Part shown: piece after piece, positions 32,944-40,138 of the stretch
How the letters are laid out: each line of letters starts with the position of its first letter
How positions within the stretch are numbered: position 1 is the first letter of the stretch
Assembly: GCF_022664535.1 (NCBI RefSeq)
Contig: NZ_JAKUJY010000029.1
Coordinates: forward strand, 1 to 45,174
Reading direction: 5' to 3'
Length of the DNA stretch: 45,174 nt
DNA from: Sphingobium trunci
GTDB taxonomy: Bacteria > Pseudomonadota > Alphaproteobacteria > Sphingomonadales > Sphingomonadaceae
Program-made: the position numbers and the translations under genes
Notes under the pieces: generated by a model
Database searches by the model: none
What the model was told of the DNA's origin: nothing
The model's input: the letters and a program-made list of their open reading frames with translations, nothing else

Positions 32944-34182
32944 TTACGCTAAAACGGACTTTTCTGACAAAGTGATAGACTTGCGAGTCAAAGCAAGAAA
33001 CTGCGGAGAGACCAGTGGGTCGTCCTCCCTTCCGGCCTTGGTCACGAGCGCGGCCAAAACCGCTCCCAACGCTGGCGCAAGCTTGAATCCGTGACCGCTG
33101 CAGCCGTTGACAACAAATAAGCGCTCGATCTCGCTTTCACCTATCACAGGATGCACATCCTCGCGGTTGACTGTGTACAAACCACTATATCCCTGCACAC
33201 CACGATATGTGAGTGAGGGTATACGGTGCTGCAGCGCATGGAGTTTCAGCCTGGCGTAATCATCGTCCACATAACGGGCAAAGTTGTCCGGGTCGGCAAC
33301 CTCTTCTTGCTCGTCTTCCTCAAGGATGGATCCGACGATGAGCTGCTGACCTCGATTCTGCGTGCGAAAATATATGCCGCCGGGAACGTCGCAGGTTATC
33401 GGGATGTCGCCGACAACCTCAGCCGGGCGATCGAGGTGAACGACCTGAATACGCGTGGGCTTTAGAGACCAGTTGAGCGCATAGCCTGCCATTTCGGCCA
33501 GACGATTGCACCAAGGGCCAGCAGCGTTGATCAAGGCATCGCAAGCGATGACGGAACCATCAGCGAGGCTCACGCTCACGACTCGGTTGGATCGGATCTC
33601 CACATCGACGACAGCAGTATTGAACCGCACAGAGATCCCCCGCTTACGGCAAGCATCGATCATATCCTGAAGCGCGTCCATTGGATCGACATAGCCAGCG
33701 TCGAGTTCCAACAAATGACGACCACCGCCCGAGCAATCATGCGGCTCCCCGGTTTCCAGGTCGGGCGGCAACAAACAAGGATTCAAGCTCGGAAAGCGCG
33801 TTCGAAGCTCTTGATCGTCAAGCACAGTAGCACGGATTCCGAGCCCCGCGAGCCGCTCCGCTTCGCTTTCGGTCTGCACGGCAGACGCATTGGCGAGCCA
33901 TAGCATCCCGTGCTTGTGGAATTGCGCTCGCGGGTCCTTCAGCTTCGTATAGTCGGCCCATTGCTGGTACGCGCCCACCCCGTGTTTGGCGAGCAACACC
34001 ATCTCATCGTAGGAGTATTTGAATCGGCAAACCGCCGATGACGCGCCGGTCGAGCCTTCCCCCGGCCCCTTTCCCTTGTCGAGAACCACGATCCGCGCTT
34101 GGGTCCGAAGCGCAATCTGGAAGGCCGTGTTCAGGCCGATTATTCCGGCACCGACGACAATGATGTCGGCTGTTTCAGCCAT
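32944..34182 (-). CDS. FAD-dependent amino-acid oxidase/dehydrogenase (DAO family)
   Basis: A 412-residue flavoprotein. The N terminus has the dinucleotide-binding fold IIVVGAGIIGLNTAFQIAL with an acidic partner at VVLDKG, followed by GSTGASSAVCRF, typical of the DAO family that includes sarcosine oxidase beta, glycine oxidase and D-amino acid dehydrogenase. A second nucleotide motif, CDALINAAGPWCNRLAEMAG, and the C-terminal VNGCSGHGFKLAPALG complete the flavin site. It would oxidise an amino acid or N-substituted glycine released by the operon's peptidases. The start at 34182 (MAETADIIVV) overlaps the M42 gene by eight bases. By eye its GC content is lower than that of genes further upstream in the operon. 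Confidence 0.85.
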   Translation of the reverse strand: MAETADIIVVGAGIIGLNTAFQIALRTQARIVVLDKGKGPGEGSTGASSAVCRFKYSYDEMVLLAKHGVGAYQQWADYTKLKDPRAQFHKHGMLWLANASAVQTESEAERLAGLGIRATVLDDQELRTRFPSLNPCLLPPDLETGEPHDCSGGGRHLLELDAGYVDPMDALQDMIDACRKRGISVRFNTAVVDVEIRSNRVVSVSLADGSVIACDALINAAGPWCNRLAEMAGYALNWSLKPTRIQVVHLDRPAEVVGDIPITCDVPGGIYFRTQNRGQQLIVGSILEEDEQEEVADPDNFARYVDDDYARLKLHALQHRIPSLTYRGVQGYSGLYTVNREDVHPVIGESEIERLFVVNGCSGHGFKLAPALGAVLAALVTKAGREDDPLVSPQFLALTRKSITLSEKSVLA

Positions 34183-35275
34183 GCTTCGTGCCTTCCTGGC
34201 CGACGTTTTCGACGGCAAGCTTGGAAATGCCGTTGCCGTCGCACAGCGCGACCAGAATATTAGTCATGTTCCGGAGAGCGCCCAGATGGGCAATTTCGAA
34301 GCCATGTGTGTTTTCGGTCGGGAAGCCAAGGCAGGCAGCCCGCGCCACGCCGCCAGATTTCATCGCGATCGAGCCATCACTGCCAAACCCATTGAGAACC
34401 GCTAGTTGCAATGAAACCCCGACCGCTGCTGCGCTTTTTCGTAGTTCCCGATTCAGAGGATCGTCATAAATCCCATAGCTATCCTCCACGACGAGAACCG
34501 GGTCCGCTCCGGTCAGGATCGGATATTCGGGCGCAATAGGCGCAATCTCCAGCGCGACGAGGGCATCGACGCTATGATGCCGGACGAAATGGAGCACCCC
34601 TATACCTCCCACTTCCTCCTTTGCCGTCGCGACAAGAAAGACGTCGGGAATTGGTGAATGAATCCGCGCCGCCAGCTCAATCAATATCGCCAGCGAAGCC
34701 TTGTTATCGAGGGTATACCCGGCGATGTGATCGTTCAGCCGATAGGGTTGCTTTCGATGTTTGCCAACAACCATCCGGGCCCCGGGTCGGACACCCGCGT
34801 GGTCAAGTTGCTCCCGAGAAAGTTTAGTTTCGATCCAGACGTCTTTCCAACGAAGCGGTGCGACATCTTTGAACTCGAACTGGGGCGATGCATGTGAAAC
34901 GTGGCGCGAGCCGAAGCAGAGGACACCGCTGATAGTCTGATGATCACCGAGAATATCGACAATACCCTCGCCGTAAACCCAAGGGAAGGAACCGCCCAAA
35001 TTCTGGATCTTGAGTCGGCCATTGTCTTCGACATGAGTAACTGTGGCGCCGATCTCGTCCTTGTGCGCTGTGATCGCGATGCTGCCTGGGCCGCTCCCCT
35101 TTATATGACCGATTAGATTGCCCGCCGCGTCGATCGTGAAGGGCACGCCCAGCTCGCGAAATCGCCGCGCAATCAGCTCGTCGACGTCGTGTTCGAAACC
35201 GCTGGGCGAGTGGCGCAGGATGAGCTCGCTGATCGTGTCGAAGGACTGGGCGTAATATTCCACAAAAGATCCCAT
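34175..35275 (-). CDS. M42-family metallo-aminopeptidase
   Basis: A 366-residue zinc aminopeptidase related to glutamyl aminopeptidase/endoglucanase M. Visible ligand and catalytic positions are TAHKDEIGATV (His-x-Asp), GYTLDNKAS (bridging Asp), ATAKEEVGGIG (catalytic Glu pair), LEIAPIAP (carboxylate ligand) and PTENTHGFEIAH (terminal His). These cytosolic enzymes form large tetrahedral particles that trim peptides from the N terminus. No signal peptide. It begins three bases after the serine hydrolase stop and overlaps the flavoenzyme gene, so it belongs to the same transcript. Confidence 0.88.
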   Translation of the reverse strand: MGSFVEYYAQSFDTISELILRHSPSGFEHDVDELIARRFRELGVPFTIDAAGNLIGHIKGSGPGSIAITAHKDEIGATVTHVEDNGRLKIQNLGGSFPWVYGEGIVDILGDHQTISGVLCFGSRHVSHASPQFEFKDVAPLRWKDVWIETKLSREQLDHAGVRPGARMVVGKHRKQPYRLNDHIAGYTLDNKASLAILIELAARIHSPIPDVFLVATAKEEVGGIGVLHFVRHHSVDALVALEIAPIAPEYPILTGADPVLVVEDSYGIYDDPLNRELRKSAAAVGVSLQLAVLNGFGSDGSIAMKSGGVARAACLGFPTENTHGFEIAHLGALRNMTNILVALCDGNGISKLAVENVGQEGTKHG

Positions 35276-35278
35276 GAT

Positions 35279-36772
35279 TTAGACGGTGGTCGGGGAACGG
35301 GCCGGCGCGGACATCGCGCCATCGGCCGCTCGCGTTCGAGCGAAGCGGATGGGGTCGATGCCGGGCTCGAGGCTCAGGCTGACCGCGTCGATCGCGCCAT
35401 CGTCGCCCATCGCGAAGCGGACCTGGCCAGATCGGTCAAAGGGATTGGAGGCATGCGCCGCCCAGCGATAGCGCTCAGCGGCGATCCAAGCGTCGTAGTG
35501 CCAGTGCTCGAGCGCGAGCCGCAATTGTCCGCGTTGGAGAACGAGACCGATGCCGCCGAGCTGAATTTCGAGCTCGCCATAGCCGGGATGACTGTATCGG
35601 CCGGCATAGGCCGTCAGCTCGTGCGATGGATGGGTATCGGGCACCCGCGGAAGCCTTGCGAGCCGACGCTGATTGTCGTCAATCAGCTGCTCATAGCGCA
35701 CCTGACGCTCCTGCAGCGCGAGGCCCGGGTCACGGCCGTGAACGAGATAGTCGAGGACGCATCCATTGAGGAATTCGGCCGGCAGCGGGCCGATGAGATT
35801 AGTGACGCAAACCGAGCCGACACTGCGTTCTGGCACGAGCATCACCGAGGTGCTGACGTCGTGGAGCAGCCCGCTATGATGTACCCGGCGCGCGCCGCTG
35901 ACATGGTCGATTGCCCATCCCAGGCCGTAGGCGGCGTCGGGGGCGAAGGCCGCCAGCGCGCGATGTCCGATCACGACGTGCGGCGCGTGCAAGGCGGCGA
36001 GCTGGCCGGCACCCAGAATATCCGCTTGCCCGGTCAGATTGAACGCAAGCCATTTTGCCATGTCGAGCAGGGTCGAGTGGATCGAGCCGCCCGAAGGGCC
36101 TGTGCATTCGGTCGCGAACCGTTCGCCCGCGACAAGCGTTCGGGCGGCGTCCTCGTGATAGCCAGCCACCGAGATCATGTCCGCAGCGCAGCCGAAATGG
36201 GTCTGGGTCATGCCAAGCGGATCGAGAATGCGTGTGGCGACGAGGCTTTCCCAGGTCTCGCCCGTGACATACTCGGCGACATGCCCGGCGATGGTCACCG
36301 ACACGTTGCTGTACTGGAATCGCTCGCGAAACGCGGCCGACATCTGAAGATGGGCGGCGCTGCGGGTGAGTTCAGCGCGCGATTGCGGATTGGCCAGCCA
36401 GGCCCAGTCGTGCCGAGGCAATCCCGCGCGCATCACGATCAGATCGCGCAGCGTCGCTCTCGCGGCCGCGGCCTCATCCGCGAGGCGGAAATAGGGGAGA
36501 TAGTCGCGGACCGGCTTGTCCCAGTCGAGGAGCCCTCCGGCCACGAGCGTCGCGATCATCGTGGCGTTGACCGCTTTGCTGGTCGACGCGATCGGAAACG
36601 AGGTGGTCGGGGCGAAGGCCTCGCCGCTCGCGAGATCGGCGATACCGTAGCAGAGCGTGATCGGCGGCTGACCCGGCTGAACTATGGCGATGCCGCAGCC
36701 AGGAACGCGCGCCGCCGCCAGATGAGGTTCGAGCAAGCTTCTCAGAGCTTCCGCGCTATCGGGGCCGATCAT
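35279..36772 (-). CDS. Serine hydrolase, class C beta-lactamase/S12 fold
   Basis: A 497-residue penicillin-recognising-type hydrolase. The catalytic SxxK is PIASTSK (Ser63, Lys66), the YxN motif is FQYSN near residue 155, and the third motif is HHSG instead of the KTG of true beta-lactamases. That replacement is seen in esterases, D-aminopeptidases and carboxypeptidases of this fold. A C-terminal beta-rich extension (from about residue 390, including AYAGRYSHPGYGELEIQLG) resembles the DUF3471-type domain. No signal peptide, so a cytoplasmic peptidase is more likely than a resistance enzyme. The ATG at 36772 overlaps the epimerase stop as ATGA; an ATG at 36784 is possible. Confidence 0.85.
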   Translation of the reverse strand: MIGPDSAEALRSLLEPHLAAARVPGCGIAIVQPGQPPITLCYGIADLASGEAFAPTTSFPIASTSKAVNATMIATLVAGGLLDWDKPVRDYLPYFRLADEAAAARATLRDLIVMRAGLPRHDWAWLANPQSRAELTRSAAHLQMSAAFRERFQYSNVSVTIAGHVAEYVTGETWESLVATRILDPLGMTQTHFGCAADMISVAGYHEDAARTLVAGERFATECTGPSGGSIHSTLLDMAKWLAFNLTGQADILGAGQLAALHAPHVVIGHRALAAFAPDAAYGLGWAIDHVSGARRVHHSGLLHDVSTSVMLVPERSVGSVCVTNLIGPLPAEFLNGCVLDYLVHGRDPGLALQERQVRYEQLIDDNQRRLARLPRVPDTHPSHELTAYAGRYSHPGYGELEIQLGGIGLVLQRGQLRLALEHWHYDAWIAAERYRWAAHASNPFDRSGQVRFAMGDDGAIDAVSLSLEPGIDPIRFARTRAADGAMSAPARSPTTV

Positions 36773-37800
36773 GAGCCCCAGCATGCCGCCGACACCGAGA
36801 CGCGGCCCTGCTCGTAGAGCGCGCCGGGCGAGCGATCCTCGTTGAGAAAGATCGGCCCATCGAGATCGGCGATCTCACAGTACTGGCCGAGCAGCCATGC
36901 CGGCGCCAGCCCCAGCGAGGTCGAAAGCATGGTACCCACCATCGGCCGCAGACCATGCGCGCGGCAGGCAGCGAGCATGTCCAGAGCGGCCGTGAATCCA
37001 CCGCATTTGTCGAGCTTGATATTGACCACCTCGACCCGGCCGACGAGACCCGGTACATCGGTCGCGGTTTGCGCGCTTTCGTCGGCGGCGAGCGGCACCG
37101 GGCACTCGAGGCCATCCAGCCAGTCGTCGTGGGCAGCGGAAAAGGGCTGCTCCAGCAAGGCGACCTCGGCCACGCGCAAGGTCGGAAGCAGCGCCTCCAA
37201 CGACGACCGGTCCAGCGCCTGGTTGGCATCGACCGCCAGCCAAGCATCGGGCAGTGCATCCCGCACGGCGGCTATCCTTTCAGCATCCGCTAGGTCCCCC
37301 GCAAGCTTGAGCTTGATCGCACGCGCGCCGCCATACCCCGCGGCGGTGCGCGCCATGTCTTCCGGCGTATCGATGCCGCAAGTAAAGGTCGTCAGAACCG
37401 CCGCCGGCGGTTCGAAGCCCGCCAGGTCCCAGACCGGCCGCGCAAGGATCGCCGCCTCGAGATCCCAAAGCGCGCAGTCCAGAGCGTTGCGCGCGCCGCC
37501 GGGCGGCAGGATAGTTTGCAACAGCGCGCGGCTGACCGGTTGGCTGCACGCCAGCAAGGCGACGAGCGCCTCGCGCTGCATGGTCTCGCAGGTCTCGCCG
37601 CGATAGCCGACCCCGGCCGCTTCACCGCGGCCAGTGGCGGCCCCCGCTGAGACTGTCACGGTCAAGACCTCGCAAAGGGTCCAGCAAGCGCCGCTGATCC
37701 GCAGGGCGCGCTTGAGGGGCCATTGCTCGATCGCCAGCTCGATCGCGAGCGGGCCATGGATCGATGCGACGGAGATGGTCTGTCGGGACACGATTGTCAT
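36769..37800 (-). CDS. Dipeptide epimerase (enolase superfamily)
   Basis: A 343-residue mandelate-racemase-like enzyme. Catalytic markers are the KxK motif in AIKLKLAG (about residue 163), metal ligands in LAVDANQ, LEQPF and ADES, and the second catalytic lysine in VNIKLDKCGGF. This set matches L-Ala-D/L-Glu and related dipeptide epimerases, which invert the second residue of a dipeptide. In the operon it lies between a dipeptidase and a serine hydrolase, implying that D,L- or L,D-dipeptides are intermediates. Specificity cannot be read by eye. The start is the ATG at 37800, overlapping the dipeptidase stop (ATGA). Confidence 0.88.
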   Translation of the reverse strand: MTIVSRQTISVASIHGPLAIELAIEQWPLKRALRISGACWTLCEVLTVTVSAGAATGRGEAAGVGYRGETCETMQREALVALLACSQPVSRALLQTILPPGGARNALDCALWDLEAAILARPVWDLAGFEPPAAVLTTFTCGIDTPEDMARTAAGYGGARAIKLKLAGDLADAERIAAVRDALPDAWLAVDANQALDRSSLEALLPTLRVAEVALLEQPFSAAHDDWLDGLECPVPLAADESAQTATDVPGLVGRVEVVNIKLDKCGGFTAALDMLAACRAHGLRPMVGTMLSTSLGLAPAWLLGQYCEIADLDGPIFLNEDRSPGALYEQGRVSVSAACWGS

Positions 37801-38783
37801 GGGACCAAGAGCTCCTGCCGCTGTGGCGCATGCCAGCAGGCGCGCGCGATCCTGAGCCAGTTTTCGCCCAGAATGCCAGTGATGGCTTTGTCGCTTAGCC
37901 CACGCTGGCTCAGCCGCTCGGCGATGTCCGCGATCGCCGTCGGCGGCACGGTTTCGACCGCTGCATCGTCCACCATTAGGCCCGGAAAGGACTTGAGCAC
38001 CGGGCCGAGGTCCGATGGATCGAGGACATGATCGAGGCCAAGCCCAACATACTCGGGTCCGACCAAGTCGACGAGTGTGATGAGCTGATCGACGCAGGCC
38101 TCGACCATCTCTTGCCGGGTGCCAAGGAAGACCGAGATGCCATTGATGCCGATGACGCCGCCGCGCGCCGCGCAGGCCCCAATCTGACGATCCGAGATGT
38201 TGCGCGGATGCGGGTGGCAGCGCGCTGGGTTCGAATGCGAGAAAATTACCGGCTTGGCGCTCGCCTCGATTGCCTCGAGCGAGGATCTTTCGCCAACGTG
38301 CGAGAGGCATAGGACGACGCCGGCGGCGTTCAGCTTCTCGATCACCAGGCGGCCGGCCCGCGTCAGACCGTTATCCTCGTCGAGGCATCCACCGGCCAGC
38401 GCATTGCTCGCATTGTAAGCCAGCGAAAGCCAGCGCACGCCAAGGTCATGAAATGCATCGATGAGTTCGACTTGGCTGGCAAGGCTATCTAGACCTTCGA
38501 TGTCGAAGACCACCCCGAGCCGCCGGTCGTCCGGCGAGCCCGCCTCGTCGGCCGTAGAGATCAGTCGATAGTGCTCGGCGTGGTCGGCGAGCCAGCGGCG
38601 CGCGCCATGAAGGTTCGCGAGAACGGTTTGCGCGGACATCGCGCCGTAGCCGACATTGACCGAAACGATGCGCACCCCGGCATCTCGGTAGACCGCGAGG
38701 CGATCGAGCTGCACCGCCATGTCCGACAGGGGCAGGCAGGCATGGTTGTCCCAGATGAAGGGGAAGCGCAAGGCGTTGCTCAT
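37797..38783 (-). CDS. M19 (renal dipeptidase-type) dipeptidase with altered first metal motif
   Basis: A 328-residue amidohydrolase-fold dipeptidase. Family features are FDIEGLDSL, WLSLAYNASNALAGG, VVLCLSHVGERS, PVIFSHSNPARCHPHPRNISD and YVGLGLDHV. M19 enzymes cut dipeptides and tolerate a D-residue at the C-terminal position. The first metal motif, normally His-x-Asp, reads DNHAC (residues 12-16), so the aspartate is a cysteine here. There is no signal peptide, unlike animal membrane dipeptidases. The ATG at 38783 overlaps the transporter stop (TGATG). A GTG three bases earlier is seven bases from GGAGG and could also serve. Confidence 0.86.
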   Translation of the reverse strand: MSNALRFPFIWDNHACLPLSDMAVQLDRLAVYRDAGVRIVSVNVGYGAMSAQTVLANLHGARRWLADHAEHYRLISTADEAGSPDDRRLGVVFDIEGLDSLASQVELIDAFHDLGVRWLSLAYNASNALAGGCLDEDNGLTRAGRLVIEKLNAAGVVLCLSHVGERSSLEAIEASAKPVIFSHSNPARCHPHPRNISDRQIGACAARGGVIGINGISVFLGTRQEMVEACVDQLITLVDLVGPEYVGLGLDHVLDPSDLGPVLKSFPGLMVDDAAVETVPPTAIADIAERLSQRGLSDKAITGILGENWLRIARACWHAPQRQELLVP

Positions 38784-40138
38784 CACCCTTGCGCCTCCTC
38801 GGCGCGGAATCGGTCCGCCACGCTATCCGCCGCATCAGAATGGCTATCGGACGCGCCTAGTTCGGCGGCAGCAATGTCGCGCTCGACGGTCTTGGCTGCC
38901 CGGATGAGGTGCCAAGCGGACCACAGATATCCTGGGCACAGGGCAAGAAGCGCGAAACGAAGCGACTCCTGATGCAAGGTCGCGTGCAGCGCATCGCTCA
39001 TCACACCGGCGGCGAGTGGTCCCAGTCCCCCGCCGATCAGGTTGGCGACGAAGTAGATCGCCGCGACGGAAAGCGCGCGCATGGACTCGGGAACGAGCGT
39101 CTGAATCATCGCGAAGAGCGGCGCGTTAAGCAGGGTTGTTCCGAGCGTCGCCAGTGCGAGCAGCGCGAAGGCGGTTATCGGATCGCGCGAGAGATAGACG
39201 CCCGCCGACAGGGCACCGAAGCCGACGATGACGGTGGCCATCAGGCGCAGCTGCAACTTCTCGTTGCGTGCGGCATAGCGCGACGCGAGGTAGCCGCCGA
39301 GCATCACGCCAACCAGACTGCTGAGCCCGAAGGTGACCGTCAGATAAACGCCGAGATCGCTCGTCGAGATGCCGAAGCTGCGAATGAAGAACGCGGCCTG
39401 CCATTGGCCGATACCGGCGCTGAAAAAGGACGAAACGGCAAAAGCGATTAGCAAGTTGCGAAAGGCGGCGTTGCGACGCAGGTATAAGGCGACTTCGCCG
39501 AGCCCCGGGCTCGCCTCGCTGGGGCCGGTCGGCGAAACCCCTTTGGCATCGCACCCGCCGCCAAGCGTGCGGGGTTCGCGCAGCGTGAACCAGGCCAGCA
39601 CCGCCAAGGCCACACCGGGAACACCCAGGAGCATGAACGTGAAGCGCCAGCCATAGATTTCATTGAGTTGCCCGGCGAGAAGGTAGCCGACGACGAGGCT
39701 CAGGGGACCGCCGAGCATGAAATAGGACATCGCTTTTGGCCGCTCATCGCGGGAGTAGTAACTCGCGATCAGCGAATGGGCGGGCGGGACGCAGCCTGCC
39801 TCGCCGACGCCCACGGCAATGCGAAAGGCGAGCAGCTGGAAAAACCCCATCGCGGTTCCGCAGGCTGCCACGGCCGCACTCCAAAGCGCCGTACAGACCG
39901 AGATGATCCGGACGCGGTTGCCGCGATCGGCCCACCGCGCGATCGGAACGCCCATCAGCGCGTAGAACAGGCTGAAAGCGATGCCGGTCAGCAGGCCGAG
40001 CTCGGTGTCGGTGAGCCGAAGATCGACCTTGATCTCCTGCAGGAGCAATCCGAACAGATGGCGGTCTTTGTTGTTGAATGCCAGGATCAGCATCAGGACG
40101 AACATCATGTAAGCGCGGTAGGTAGGGCGGCCGGTCAC
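38783..40138 (-). CDS. Major facilitator superfamily transporter
   Basis: A 451-residue inner-membrane protein with about twelve hydrophobic segments. The loop-2/3 motif (GVPIARWADRGNRVRIISV), RIAVGVGEAGCVPPAHSLIASYY and LGGYLASRY fit the Spinster-like branch of MFS carriers common in sphingomonads. It would move the peptide, or its first fragments, from periplasm to cytoplasm. It starts with GTG in a GTGA overlap with the S9 peptidase stop. The hydrophilic C-terminal tail (about 40 residues) is charged. The substrate is inferred from context only. Confidence 0.88.
   Translation of the reverse strand: MTGRPTYRAYMMFVLMLILAFNNKDRHLFGLLLQEIKVDLRLTDTELGLLTGIAFSLFYALMGVPIARWADRGNRVRIISVCTALWSAAVAACGTAMGFFQLLAFRIAVGVGEAGCVPPAHSLIASYYSRDERPKAMSYFMLGGPLSLVVGYLLAGQLNEIYGWRFTFMLLGVPGVALAVLAWFTLREPRTLGGGCDAKGVSPTGPSEASPGLGEVALYLRRNAAFRNLLIAFAVSSFFSAGIGQWQAAFFIRSFGISTSDLGVYLTVTFGLSSLVGVMLGGYLASRYAARNEKLQLRLMATVIVGFGALSAGVYLSRDPITAFALLALATLGTTLLNAPLFAMIQTLVPESMRALSVAAIYFVANLIGGGLGPLAAGVMSDALHATLHQESLRFALLALCPGYLWSAWHLIRAAKTVERDIAAAELGASDSHSDAADSVADRFRAEEAQG

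Noticed and set aside
35279..36772. Serine hydrolase as a beta-lactamase resistance gene
   Set aside because: No signal peptide, HSG instead of KTG, a C-terminal extra domain and location among cytoplasmic peptidases point to peptide or ester hydrolysis.
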